Below, piece by piece: positions 1 to 11,848 of a stretch of DNA of 64,000 bases. The position numbers were made by a program, and so were the translations under genes. Position 1 is the stretch's first letter; each line of letters opens with the position of its first letter. This stretch comes from Heterostelium album PN500 (lineage: Eukaryota; Evosea; Eumycetozoa; Acytosteliales; Acytosteliaceae). The stretch lies in the NCBI RefSeq assembly GCF_000004825.1, contig NW_008805066.1, positions 558,001-622,000 on the forward strand, given 5' to 3'. Below the pieces are notes generated by a model. That model was not told where the DNA came from. It ran no database searches and saw only the letters and a program-made list of their open reading frames with translations.

Positions 1-494
1 AAATTTTGTAGTATCATTGTTACAAAAGTATGTTTTAAGTTGTCTGCTCTAATAAACAACGTATGAAAAATCTCTTCAATATATTACAGCTAGAAGTTCC
101 CTTTTTTGGAAAATGATAAAACATTTTGGTGTGATGTTGATTTGTGTGTGGTTAACTCTGAAATTAGTATTATTTCATAAAAATTATTTAAAATTTTACA
201 GTCAACTCTTTGTGTAAGTACTGTCATGGTCATCTAAATGCAATCAAAATAAAGAGGTACCTCTAAAGAATACAACCTCAATAAAAAAGAAACAGTATTA
301 TTATTATGACTCATGATGCTATAATTCAAAAGCAGTAGATTGTTTCTTGTTGTATTGTTAAAGTGAATTTTGTCATATGAAATTACAATAGTAATAAAAC
401 ATACAATTCAGGAATATTTACTATCTTATGAACAAATGTTTTGATCACAAAATTTATTTTGTAGTTGGCTTATAAAATTATGATCTAACATTAA
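1..494. other. AT-rich flank, no gene seen
   Basis: This stretch lies downstream of the minus-strand LRR gene. Neither strand shows a sustained open frame, a recognisable domain or an RNA fold. It probably holds the LRR gene's 3' untranslated region and intergenic DNA. Confidence 0.6.
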
Positions 495-950
495 TCAATT
501 ATTGTTAATGTGAAGTATCAATTCATTGGTAACATTGTTTTTAAAGTATGATGGCTCCGCAACATTCTTGTAGAACTCCATTTCCTCTTGTTCATTGATG
601 AAATCTTCTTCCTCAAGATCTTGATTGTATAAACCTAGCTGTGTGATGTCTTGTTCTTCTTCTTGTTGTGACTGTTGGTTTAATTGCAACTGTGAAAGTG
701 ATGTTTGTACAAATTCATCTATACTATTATTATAATTGCTACTGTTGTTTAATTCATTTGATAAGTTGTTATTATTGTTGTTGTTCGTTTGATTATTCTT
801 GGTTGGGGTAATAATTGTTGTGTTATTCAAAATATTGTGTTCGATATGATTACTAACGATGTCATTGTAATGACTATCATTATCTCCAATATCAGTGTGT
901 TGTTGCTGTTGATTTAAATAAAATATTGGCTGTTCGAAACTTGTGTTTGG

Positions 951-984
<34 letters not shown>

Positions 985-3700
985 GGATTAGGTGGTTTGT
1001 ATGGCGTAAATGGTTCATATCCAAACTCAGAGTCTGAGTGGTATTGGTGGCGATAAAAGATTGGCTCTGATGCGTTTAGTTTTGGTGAATGATAATAGTA
1101 GCTGCTATTATTATTGTTGCCATTGTTGTTACTATCAACTGTGTAAGGTAAGTGTTGTTGCAACGACGCATACGATGTAGACGACGAGATCTTTCCTGTT
1201 GATAAACTCAAATGACTATTGTTGTTGCTGCTGTTGCTATTGAACATTGGTGTAGGTGAAGTTGGTTGTTTTTTCTTATCTTTTGGTGGATAGGTGAACG
1301 TATTCATCATTTGTTGTTGTTGCTGTTGCTGCTGTTTGAGTTGTTGTTGCTGTTGATGTTGCTTCAATAACATTATAATCTGACTGTTTGATAACAAGTT
1401 TGAACTTGGACGGGGTGGAGATGGCTGTTGGTAGGATTGTTGTTGTACAGGAGGATCGGTTATCAACTGAATCGTTTTGGACACTTGAAAATTGATGGAC
1501 GTCGACTTTAGCGGGTTACCCCAGAGTTGTACACGAGTGAGCAGTGGATATGCAGTGTGGTAGATATTGCCAATGTTCAGTAGGTTCGAAATGGTGTTGT
1601 TGCACAATGATAACTCAACCAGCGATTTGAAACATCCATTGATTGGAAGTATTCTATCCCATTGATTTCCACTTAGATTCAATAATCTTAGACTGTTTTG
1701 TTTTGTTTTTTAATAGTTTGATAGTAGATTGTTAGTAAATGCTTTTACATTTTGTTATTAAAATACAAGGTTGTTTTTGATATTACTTTGGAATGGTTGA
1801 TAATGATTCCATTGTATTTTTTTGACCCAAATGATTGTATTCGAGATTAAGAGTTTCCAGTGAGACAAACTCTGCCAGCGATTCAGGAAGTGTTTTGATA
1901 TTATTAAACGAAAGATTCAGACAAACTAGCTTTGGAATTTTCATCAAACCGGAAACATGATTTGAATCAATAAGATTATGTGATAAATCTAATTTCTAAT
2001 TAAATAAATACATAAACATATTATATGGTTAGAATCTCTTGTCGTCGTTGTTATTCAATCATATTAAAACAATAACAATAATAATGATTATTTATCAATA
2101 TTCAAATTTCAAAATTCTCATTAAATATTTATGAGAAATGATAAAAGATTGATAGATTAATAAAATAATTAATACAAACAGTTAAATTAAAGAATCCATT
2201 ATGATCAAGATTTTGAATGAAATTATTCGAGAGATATAACTCATTAAGATTTGGGAAAATGGATAGTGAATTGAATCTTGATTATGATTAGATAGCAAAG
2301 TAGGTGGTAAAAGTAAGTTGGTAAGTGAATCGATGATTAATTACTATAATGAATATGAATACATACTGTACAATGTTATTATTTAAATCAAGATAATTTA
2401 ATTTATCGAATAGTTCAAATCTATTACTATTCACTTTTTGTATTTTGGAATTTGGTAACTCTAGTGCAACAACATTACAAGGTTCTTTGGCATTTGATTG
2501 CTCCATCTAAAAGTGCGAGTTTTTCTGTTAGTTTGGTTTAGTTTTATCTTGATCAATGAAATGCTTACAATAAATTTATAATCGAAAACTTTGGTGGTTT
2601 CAGAACTGTTGTGGTTAGGATATCCACTAAAAGACGGTGCTTTTCTTATTTTCTGACGAGAGGACGGAGCGGATGACGACGATTGTAACGGTGCTTGGTT
2701 AGTAGTTGGAATGAACGGTGGAGCTGACATTGATGTTGAATAGATATTGCTGTTCAGATGAATCGGTGTGTTATTGGCTGTGTTGCTTAATGAACATACA
2801 CTCTTTGAGTGTGTCAGTTTAGATTTGGGTGTTGTTGTTGTCGAAGACGATCGTTTGCTATTACTATTTTTTGCTGATGATGATGATGATGCTGATGAAG
2901 ATACAGGTTGTGATGAAAGTGATTGTTGTTGTAGTTGGATTGGTATATTTCTTGTGGGTGTTTTTGATGATGTTGAAAATGATGAAGAAGCCGAGGACGA
3001 CGCTGACGACGATGATGAACTTGTAAAGATTGGCAGTGAAGGTTGTCTTTTTAAAGGATGTGATGGTGATTGTGATTGTTGTTGGAGTTGTTGCTGTTGC
3101 TGTTGGAGTTGTTGTAGTTGATAATATTGTTGTTGGAGTTGTTGCTGTTGTTGTTGCTGCAGTTGTTTCTGATACAATTGTTGTTGTTGCTGTTGTTTTA
3201 AATGTAATTGATATTCAGAGTTGCTGTTGAAAGTAAAGGGACTGTAGTTCTCTGTGGTGCGCTCATGGTGGAGTTCAGTAACATGGTAGTTATAAGGAGT
3301 AGACAACGAAGAAGAAGTGTAGTTTCCGCTATTGTTTCCACTGCTTATTGACATCATATGGTCGAACAGCACTAATAATATTATGTATGTAGGTTTGTAT
3401 CAAAGTTAATGATTCAAAAAGAAAAAAAAAAAAGGTTAAGAACGTTAGTTATTTTATTATAAACAACATCAAAAAAAAAAAACCACCACAAATCTTCATC
3501 AAAAAAAACTAAATAAAAATAAAATAGAATTTCCAAGTATATACAAATATATTTAGGGGTGGTCAACACTTGATCTTTTGGATGTTGTTTATGATTACAT
3601 GATTCTTCAAAAAAAAAGTAGTTTGATTTGACTTACCTAGATTTTTGTTAAATTTGGTCAGAGGTGGTGAAGATGAAGGTGAAGTTGTAGTTGGTTTCAT
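495..3700 (-). CDS. Leucine-rich-repeat protein with polyQ and polyS regions
   Basis: Six exons join in frame: 3637-3700, 2569-3371, 2367-2506, 2180-2276, 1787-1995 and 495-1692, giving about 836 residues. The first exon starts MKPTTTSPSSSPPL. The large second exon is low-complexity (Gln, then Ser runs). Exons 3 to 6 carry leucine-rich repeats with the usual LxxLxLxxN spacing, for example LNYLDLNNN, LNELYLSNN, LDLSHN, LNLSFNN and LRLLNLSGN. After the LRR block comes a 300-residue tail rich in Gln and Asn, ending acidic then NELILHINNN. There is no signal peptide or membrane segment, so it is probably a cytoplasmic scaffold. Exon 4 uses a GTTTGT donor rather than GTAAGT, yet the LRR frame runs straight across it. 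Function is not known; the LRR assignment is solid. Confidence 0.85.
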
Positions 3701-5092
3701 TGTTTGTTTTGTTTGTTCTTTTTTTCTTTTTCTTATACTAGTTAGTTTATGATATATATTACTTTTATATTGATACTATATATGGTGATTATATGCTTGA
3801 TTATTGAAAATAAAAATAAAAAAACGAAAATGTTATTTATTGTTGTGTATTTGCTGCTATCTATTATTATTATTGTCTATTTAACCTCTTCACTCATTCA
3901 CTCAACCCACCACTAAAGCTTGAACCACTACGTTCGAACGCCACAGCTTAGTTGTGCTCGTTGTGTGCAACTTTCAAGCTCCACTTGAATGTTGTTGTTG
4001 TTTGGTGATAGGATAATAATCAATTTTCAGATCTGATGATCATCAAATGATTGAAACAACAATGAAATGAAACGAAACGAAACGAAACGAAACGAATGAT
4101 CTTAAGATGTGCTAATTAATTAACTGTGTCAAAAACCAACAACAAAACACCTTGTTACCCTTTTAACAATAAAAATAAGTTGGTTTTATGTTTAAGTTTT
4201 TTTTTTTTTGTTTTTGAAAAAATAATAAATTATTTAACTTTTTTTTTTTTTTGTAAAGTAACAAGGTGGTAAGTTTGTGTCCAATGGATAATAATACTAA
4301 AGTTTTCTAAAAATGATAGGATAGATAGATAGATAGATAGAAAGATAAATAAACTAACTAAAATAACTAATAAATAAATAAATAACTAACGAATCTGCAA
4401 AGTTCGAAAAGACGAGTTTTGAAAGTCACAAATTAACAAAAAAAAAAAATATGAGAAAAACACCGAAACCTATTATTATTATTAAATCTGTATTGTTGGA
4501 TTGGGGTATGGCATAGATAATAATAAAGTACTAATAATATAATATTGTAAAAGTTTATAAATGTGAAGTGAATATATATAGAGAGAAGAATTATTTGATT
4601 GATTAACTAGTTTGTTAAATAATTTTGAACGTCGAACAATTATTTCTTTTACTAGTAAGTAACTCTTTGATTTGATTATGTTGTTTTGCTATCTTTTTTT
4701 TTTTTTTATGTATATGATTATATGTTATATATATAATTGTTTGTTTTGTTAATTAAATATGTTTTTTTGAAGTAAAACAAAAATTAAATAAAAAAAAACA
4801 AAAAAACAAAACCAATAATTTAATTTAATTTGGTTTTTATGCATTGTTTTTGACTACAAAATAATAATCATCAGAAAGTGTTGATGCATCAATCGAATCA
4901 CATATTGTTTTTTTTTTTAATTTCGAAATCTACAAAAAGGTTGATTGTTTTCAACATGCAAATGAAGATGTAATCTAATATAAATCATTTTGATCGAAAA
5001 ATTTTAATATTGTTAAAGTATGGAATTGAAATAACTCTGTTTTTTTTTTTTCTTTAATATGTATATTACAGGGTTTTATTATAGTATGTTAC
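3701..5092. other. Intergenic, upstream region of the LRR gene, simple repeats
   Basis: About 1.4 kb without a credible gene. It must contain the LRR gene promoter and the 3' end of the hydrolase gene. Visible structure is five tandem AACGA units at about 4071-4095, an ATAG tetranucleotide run at about 4321-4340, and several T or A runs. Around 3915-3985 the DNA is less AT-rich than its surroundings, but no open frame or tRNA fold is seen there. Confidence 0.5.
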
Positions 5093-6382
5093 TTATTGAG
5101 CTGTTGTTACATTTATTGGTATATGCATTGGTGTTGGAGGACCTGTTGCTATTGTTGTTATTTGTTCTAATTCTTGCGATACTGGCGACAATGCTGTTTG
5201 TATTTGTATTGGTATTGGAATATCAGTATTTTGAGTAAATCCAATATTTGGAATATGTTGTTGTTCAATGTTTTGTTGATTGTCTTGTTTATCATTATTA
5301 TTATTATTATTATTATTGTTGTTGTTGTTATTATTAAAAAGTAGAAAAGGTATAGCTAATGAGTTGAAAACATCAGGTTGATCTCTGTGTATGTGATGTC
5401 CACCGATGACAATGTCCAGTTTTGCGCTTGGTATTAGCTGTGCCATCCTATCTAGTTGTACTTTTGGTATGTGTGAATCTGATGCACCGATGATCAATGT
5501 CGATGCACTGATATCACTGATAGTCTTCCACCAATCTTCAGAGGTAGATCTCAACTGTTGAAAGATAACCGATGTCATCTTATAATCGAATCCTCTCCAC
5601 AATGCCAGAACAATTGATTTTAACATTGACATTGATATTAATTTTAATGGTTTTGTTAAATTATTATCATTTTCATTATTATTATTATTACTACTACTAT
5701 TATTATTGCTATTATTGATATTATTAAAATAATGACCTGGTGCATCTTCAACTATTAAACGTCTAACTCTGTTTGGATATTTCGATGCTATTATCAATGA
5801 GAGGTGACCACCTAGTGAATGACCGACCAAGTCTATGACACCGATGTTAAGAGCATCCAAAAGAAGTACTATATCATTTGCCATTGAAAGTAGATTGTAA
5901 TCTGTAGATCTACTACTCTTACAATGTCCACGTAAATCTGGCACTAAAAACAGTTTCCTCTTTATATCTGTACTCTTATTCTTCTTGTTATTCTTTTCGA
6001 TTGTATTTAATATTGATTCAATAGTTTGTAACCATGTTAAACTTGCACTCATCATTCCATGTAACATTACAATAGGTATATTATTATCATCATCATCATT
6101 AATACTATTATTATCATTGTTATTTGTAATACTACTTATTGTATCATTTTCTTCAATATAATTATTATTATTATTATTTCTGATAATATTTGTTCTATAA
6201 CCAATGATAATCTTCTCACTATTGGTATGTTGTATTTCAATGAATTTTAAATCATTGAATAACTCCATCTGTGATTGACACTGCAGTATTTGTTTCTTCT
6301 TTAGATACTGATTAATGAATATGTTAAATTTAAATATATTTGTACTAAATAGATTATATAAATAAGTTAAAATAACATTCAT
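5093..6382 (-). CDS. Alpha/beta hydrolase (ABHD11-like)
   Basis: Single-exon frame of 429 residues. An alpha/beta-hydrolase fold starts near residue 102 with the oxyanion strand PIVMLHGM, then FLVPDLRGHCKSS near 145-156 and the nucleophile elbow GHSLGGH at 187-193, with Ser189 as the predicted nucleophile. A likely acid is Asp302 (GASDSHIP) and the general base a histidine in GGHHIHRDQP near 328-335. This order matches small esterase/lipase-type hydrolases such as ABHD11. Family members act on ester or thioester substrates; the substrate here is unknown. Asn runs near 70-100, 221-242 and 350-365 interrupt loops and spare the catalytic motifs, as is usual in dictyostelids. The first 38 residues are basic and hydrophobic and could be a targeting sequence; the alternative start at Met39 would remove them. 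Confidence 0.85.
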   Translation of the reverse strand: MNVILTYLYNLFSTNIFKFNIFINQYLKKKQILQCQSQMELFNDLKFIEIQHTNSEKIIIGYRTNIIRNNNNNNYIEENDTISSITNNNDNNSINDDDDNNIPIVMLHGMMSASLTWLQTIESILNTIEKNNKKNKSTDIKRKLFLVPDLRGHCKSSRSTDYNLLSMANDIVLLLDALNIGVIDLVGHSLGGHLSLIIASKYPNRVRRLIVEDAPGHYFNNINNSNNNSSSNNNNNENDNNLTKPLKLISMSMLKSIVLALWRGFDYKMTSVIFQQLRSTSEDWWKTISDISASTLIIGASDSHIPKVQLDRMAQLIPSAKLDIVIGGHHIHRDQPDVFNSLAIPFLLFNNNNNNNNNNNNNNDKQDNQQNIEQQHIPNIGFTQNTDIPIPIQIQTALSPVSQELEQITTIATGPPTPMHIPINVTTAQ

Positions 6383-6574
6383 CTATTCACTGTTCAAAAT
6401 TGTATAAATAAATATTTCTTTATTTTTGATATTGCCTTTATGAAATGGTGATGAATCAGCACATATCATTTAAGTAAATTTTCATTGTGGTTTTAAAAAC
6501 TGTTTTTTTTTTTGATCGATCATACATCATTAGTCGGTTACTTTATATGAGATACATTTCCACTCTATGTTTTA

Positions 6575-9015
6575 TTAGTTTTGTTTATAAGATATTTGAT
6601 GATAACATAACTTTACGGTCGACCATATTAAAACAGGTACTAATAAACAGGCAGGGAAAATGATTCCATATAGTTTCTGCTTACGATATTCTATCTCTGA
6701 ATAATCTGTTGATAAAACTCTATTTAATAGCTCATAATAATCCGTGTCTATTCAATAAGAAAATAAAAAGAGTTGGTTATCTTTGCTTTTTCTATTATAA
6801 CTGATAAATAATACTTACTATCCAATTTAAATATAGTGGAGTTGAAACTTGTTTGTCCATTCACTGTCACTGTAAGATTTAAGTAGTTGATTGGTGGTGG
6901 AAGGTTGAATTGGCCACTGTTCAATTGGCATACTATATTGGTGCTGTTGATTACAGCTGATGTTTTACAATCACGAGTATTATCGATTTCTACTGTGATA
7001 AGATTTAAATCGATACCGACAAAACCAAGATTAGCTCCAGAGATGCTTATAGACCCGCCGTATGGTGATATTGCCGTTGCGGATACTAGTCTAGGTGCTT
7101 GGTAGACCATACTCAACCCACTCAATACAGTTGCACCGATACTATTCAATTGAAGTTGTATATATGCAGATGATCCACTTCCAGCTGGTGCAACACAAGT
7201 TACACTGGTATTGCTCAACCTGGTTACATTTGCACATGGCGTAGAAATACTTGAATTGGGATCACTATACACATTCACAGTGATATTCTCATTTCCTTGG
7301 ATGTTTGAAGTCATATATTGACCACTGATTGTTACAATTCCACCTTGTGTTGGTGGTGATGTTATTTGAGGTGAGATAGGGTTGTATTGTTATCTTAAAT
7401 GGAATTGTTGGTGAAGTATTGAATTTGGTCAGTGTGTTTACAGTGTATGTACCGGATGGTGTGTTTGGTGGAAATTTAAATGTTAACATCGAGTCGGAAA
7501 CGGAGATCGGTGACATTGGAGTACTACCATTGAAATGTAAGACAATTGATTTTGTATCATTACCAAATGATGAACCGATAATAATTGTATTTCCACCGTC
7601 TTGTGATACTTCTTGGACATTCGGAAGATCGGCAGAGAATAATATATCACTATTGGAGTTCTTTCCATCAATGTTAACAACCACTGACAAATTATAATTC
7701 TTTGAACCACTTGGAATTGCTGGCATTGAGCAAGCAATAAAAGAATTGGTTGGGTCATTCAATGTCAACACTGTACATGTATATGTTCCCACAGTGATTG
7801 TAACTTGTGAAATAGTTGCATTTGGTTTGAAAAGATTAAGTCTATATCCATAGATTGAAATGGTTCCACCAGTTGATGAAGTAGAGGTAACCGATGTTAC
7901 TACCGGTACTAAATAAAGAGAATAAGAAAAGTAAGTATTTCAAATTAAAAGATTATGATAAAAATTGTTGTTTTTTTTTTTTTTTGGAATAAATACTTAC
8001 ATAGTTGTTGAGTATAGGTTGCTGAATTTGGATTTGGACTACCAACATTCAAAAAATATTGGTAATCACCAGAGAATGAATAGTTTTGAGCATTCACATT
8101 TGATATAATAACAGTGTTATCAACTAAACGGGTTGGTTGTAAATTTCCACCATTAGAAATCAAAGCCAAAGGAATTCCATTTACACCGAAATTTGTTCCA
8201 GTCATTGTAATTTGATTAGCATCTCTATTAAATACAACTGATGAGATTGTTGGTGCTATATGAAATTATTGTTAAATTAGATTGTTTTTATTGTTTTCTT
8301 CTTAAAATACTAAAACTAAAAACACTTACCTTGGAATGAAAAATATTTTTGAATAAAAATAGAGGATGAAGAAGAAAGAGTTGAAGATCCTCTTACAAAG
8401 AAACAAACTGGAATATTTTGACCAGAGATTAAAGAAGTAATGTTATTACCGATATTGAAATGTATTTCTGTTCCAGCAGTATTAGTATCACTTTCATCAA
8501 CACAGTATATCTTATTAAAACAAATCTGTGAGCTTCCGGGTGGAGAAGAAACAAGTGATAAACCTTTTACTGTAATGATACCTCCTTGAGTTGGAGTCGA
8601 AGAAATTGTATCTATATATATCGGATTCCAGGGTAATGCATTGGAAAGTCTACAATCTGAGGTGTCACATACTTTAAAATTATCTGCTTTATTAATAATA
8701 TCGGGTGTGTAGTTCAAAAAAGCAGTAGTCGGGTTGAGTATTGTAAAATTTTTTTTCACAGCACTGCTGACCAACATAAAGTAATTCCCATTGCTATATG
8801 CTCCACTTCCCAAATTAAAAGTCACACCATCTGGTCCATATTCAATTGTTTTTAAATCGAGTTGACCTAAAATATATTATTTTATTATTAATAATTTTAA
8901 TATTTCAAAATTATTTAAAAAAATCGATTGATTTTTATTTACCTGTAATTTTTCCAATATTAAATAAAATTACAAATAATATTAAAAATTCTTGTATTCT
9001 AAAGTATTTAGTCAT
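6575..9015 (-). CDS. TIG-domain membrane receptor, tgr-like, with a one-base frameshift
   Basis: Five exons: 8943-9015, 8330-8866, 8001-8255, 6818-7908 and 6575-6747. Exon 1 encodes a signal peptide (MTKYFRIQEFLILFVILF). The ectodomain has repeated IPT/TIG (E-set) modules marked by TPTQGGxITVxG-type strands, seen at STPTQGGIITVKG, SSTGGTISIYG and PPTQGGIVTISG. The last exon encodes a hydrophobic segment (IIFPACLLVPVLIW) and a short tail, so this is a type I membrane protein. The layout fits dictyostelid Tgr (transmembrane, IPT, E-set repeat) proteins, some of which mediate kin recognition; which member is not clear. Exon 4 is one base out of frame near 7370-7390: the TIG sequence continues in another frame, and the exon length is one base short of the phase its splice sites require. 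This is either a lesion or a sequence error. Confidence 0.75.
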
Positions 9016-11848
9016 GATTTAACTTTATATTATATGGTATCAAAAAACAATAGATTAAATAAATTATATCTAATTGTTTTTAAATAATAGATAAAACAAA
9101 AACAACAATTATTTTGTTGTTACAAATATATTTTGTAATAGATATAAACTTTTTTAGAATCCAATTTTTTGATTAAAATTGTACAATTTAAGATAATTGA
9201 GGTGTGTTGAATCCTCAAATTGATACAAAAATATTTTTTGACCAGTCTACCACAATGTATTTGTAGATATAAACTTGTTTTTTTTTTTGAAATTTTTTTG
9301 ATTGGTGATCGGGGTGTTTTTATCTTTTTTTACCAAATCAGTTTCTGACTATAAACCCATCCATCTAAATCAAATAAAACTTTACTATGAGTGATGCTCT
9401 GGAGCTACCTAAAGCAATTAAACTCAAAAATATTTAATAAAATAATTAAATCTTAAAAAAGATTAAAAACTTGTTGGTTAAATCAAACAAGTATAGGAAT
9501 GTGTGGAAATAACTATTTTGATTTAATTTGATTAACTTTTGTTTTTTTTATTCTTTTCACAATTTTAAATAGCTATTTTTTTAATTTAATATACCATTAA
9601 GTGTACACTCCATAAAATGGAAAGAATAAGACTTTTTCTACTCCATTTGTTCTAAAATCATTGATGATCTTCTTTATTGTGCTAATAATAATCGGACAAT
9701 GCACTTTGTCAAAAAAGTCTTTAAAGAAAAAATATTTCACTTGGACTTTCACTGGCGCCTTAATTTCAAAAAAAAAAAAAATTTTAAAAAATTGTCAAAA
9801 CCAGGCAAAATTCAATGGTTTGTTTTTACACAATCCTTTATAAATATTGAAAATTTTTTAAGTACTATTGTAATATCAAAATGCTAACTGGTGCTGAATC
9901 ATTAAATAAATAATTTTTTTTGATTTTTTTAAGAAAGAGCAAGGTAACTGCCGATCATGTATCTCATCACCATCCATACCAGACGAACGACAAAAACAGA
10001 ACAAAAATAATTGGTCAAAATTAAAAAAATTTAAAAAAGTAATGATATTTTAGTTGTTCTCTAAATTTAAAACATTTTTTTTTATATATTGTTTTAATTG
10101 ATTGATCATGCAGTTAGAACCTTGAAACACCCCAAAAAAAGAAAAATAAAAAAAAACTGAAAAAGTAAATAAAAAAAATCATTTTTTCTATTTTTTTTTT
10201 GATAATTTAAAATGAAATTTTTTTTTTAATTTTGTTTTTATTTTATTTTTTTTGTCAACAACTCGACTCGTTAAAAAAACAACTCACACTCTCAATAGTT
10301 TTCATTATATTTTTAATTAAACATAGCAACCAACTAACTTACACTTTTCTATTAAAGGTCAACAACAACAATAACAAACAACTATAATATAATATAATAT
10401 AAAAACTTAGCAAGTCAAGCCTACCTATTGACACAATTCATTACACTCATTTAGCTTCCAACAACAACAACTTTAATTAAATTATATAGTAGTTTTAAAA
10501 CTTTTAGAATAGAAGAAACAAAAAAATATATATATAAATAGCAAATCAAACAAAATAATAATCATTTTATAGTTATTATATATTTTTAATTAATTAAAAT
10601 AGTTATAGTTTATCATTTGCTTTTCTTGAGCAAAGATCAAAAATTAGTTAAAAATATTCACTATTCAATCACTTTAGCTTTTATAAATTAATATTTTGTT
10701 GAAGATCACTCATATCATCACTTGAATCACTCTAGTTTGAACACAATCATTATCGTCTATAAATGTTCTTCTAAAGTATCAGTGTTGAATTTGTGTCTTT
10801 TGTTTTTTAATATTGTTTGTGTATTTGTTAAACTTTTTCTTTTTTAATACCAAATAACAACAACTATAATAAAATAACAAAAATATTATTATTTTCTATC
10901 TATCTATTCTTTTTTGTATAATAAATAATTAAATAACTTTTTTTTTCTATCTATATCTTTCTATATCTTTCTTTAACAATCAATTTCTTTTTTTTTTTTT
11001 TTGTACATATATATCATATTATTTATATTTTTTAAAACATAACAACTCAACAACTTAACAACCAACTCTTCATAATAAATTAAAAACAATTAAAAAAACA
11101 AATTAAAAAAAAAGTTATAATTATTATTATTATATTTATTTTTATTTAGAAAAAGTTTAATACAAGTTTTATATATATTATTTTTGTATACAAAACACAA
11201 ACAATATCTCTAAAACAAAAACACGGAAGCAGCACACACATAGTTAATCAAACAATTACAACTGGACGGTCAAATCATATTTATATTAAATTTTTAATTT
11301 AGTTCTAAACAAAGCAAAATTGATATTTCCCACCCAACAACAACCCACCATTTTTTTTTAACATATAAATCAAAATTGCTTTTGCTCCTCTTTTTCTTTT
11401 TTTGTATTAAATTTTTTTATTTTTAAATAATTTATTTTTATATTATCAACAACACTTAAAACCAATCTATCTAATAATCTAGCAATCATTGCTTCTTTAT
11501 TAAACTTTTATAAAGTTTGTATAATTTCCTAATTTGGTTGGACACCATTATCATTTATCATTCCATCAAATTTGAAATTATAGCAAACTCTTTTCCATTC
11601 CCTCTATCTTCCCCCCTCTCTCATCTTTTCATCTCCATACATCACTCACCTCTTTAATTAAAACATATTAAAAAAAAAACAAACAAAACAATCAAACAAT
11701 CAAACAAACAATACAATCAAAACATAATCTACGATTTTAATTTAGGTTTTGGCATTGGCATTGATTTGATTTTGATTTTTTTTTTTTTTAATTCGATATT
11801 TTTTATAATTTAATATATATTTATATATTTATTATTATAATAATAATT
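9016..11848. other. Long intergenic region, probable shared upstream DNA
   Basis: About 2.8 kb between the start of the TIG gene (minus strand) and the start of the winged-helix gene (plus strand), so both promoters lie here. The DNA is dominated by A and T runs. Short open frames at about 9660-9890 have no recognisable content and poor composition. The 10.3-11.8 kb part, rich in CAACAA and ACAACT on the plus strand, looks like a long 5' untranslated leader of the winged-helix gene. No discrete regulatory motif can be assigned. Confidence 0.5.

Noticed and set aside
2768-3230. Plus-strand frames opposite the LRR gene, rich in Asp, Val and Cys
   Set aside because: They are antisense readings of Ser and Gln codon repeats in the real minus-strand exon.
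3915-3985. GC-richer patch considered as a tRNA or small RNA
   Set aside because: It has GTTCGAA but no acceptor stem or anticodon arm that would fold as tRNA.
4066-4100. AACGA tandem units considered as a CRISPR or other array
   Set aside because: The five-base unit has no spacers; it is a microsatellite.
9661-9887. Short plus-strand frames in the 2.8-kb intergenic region
   Set aside because: Lys/Phe-rich translations of AT-rich DNA with no motif, start context or neighbouring exon.
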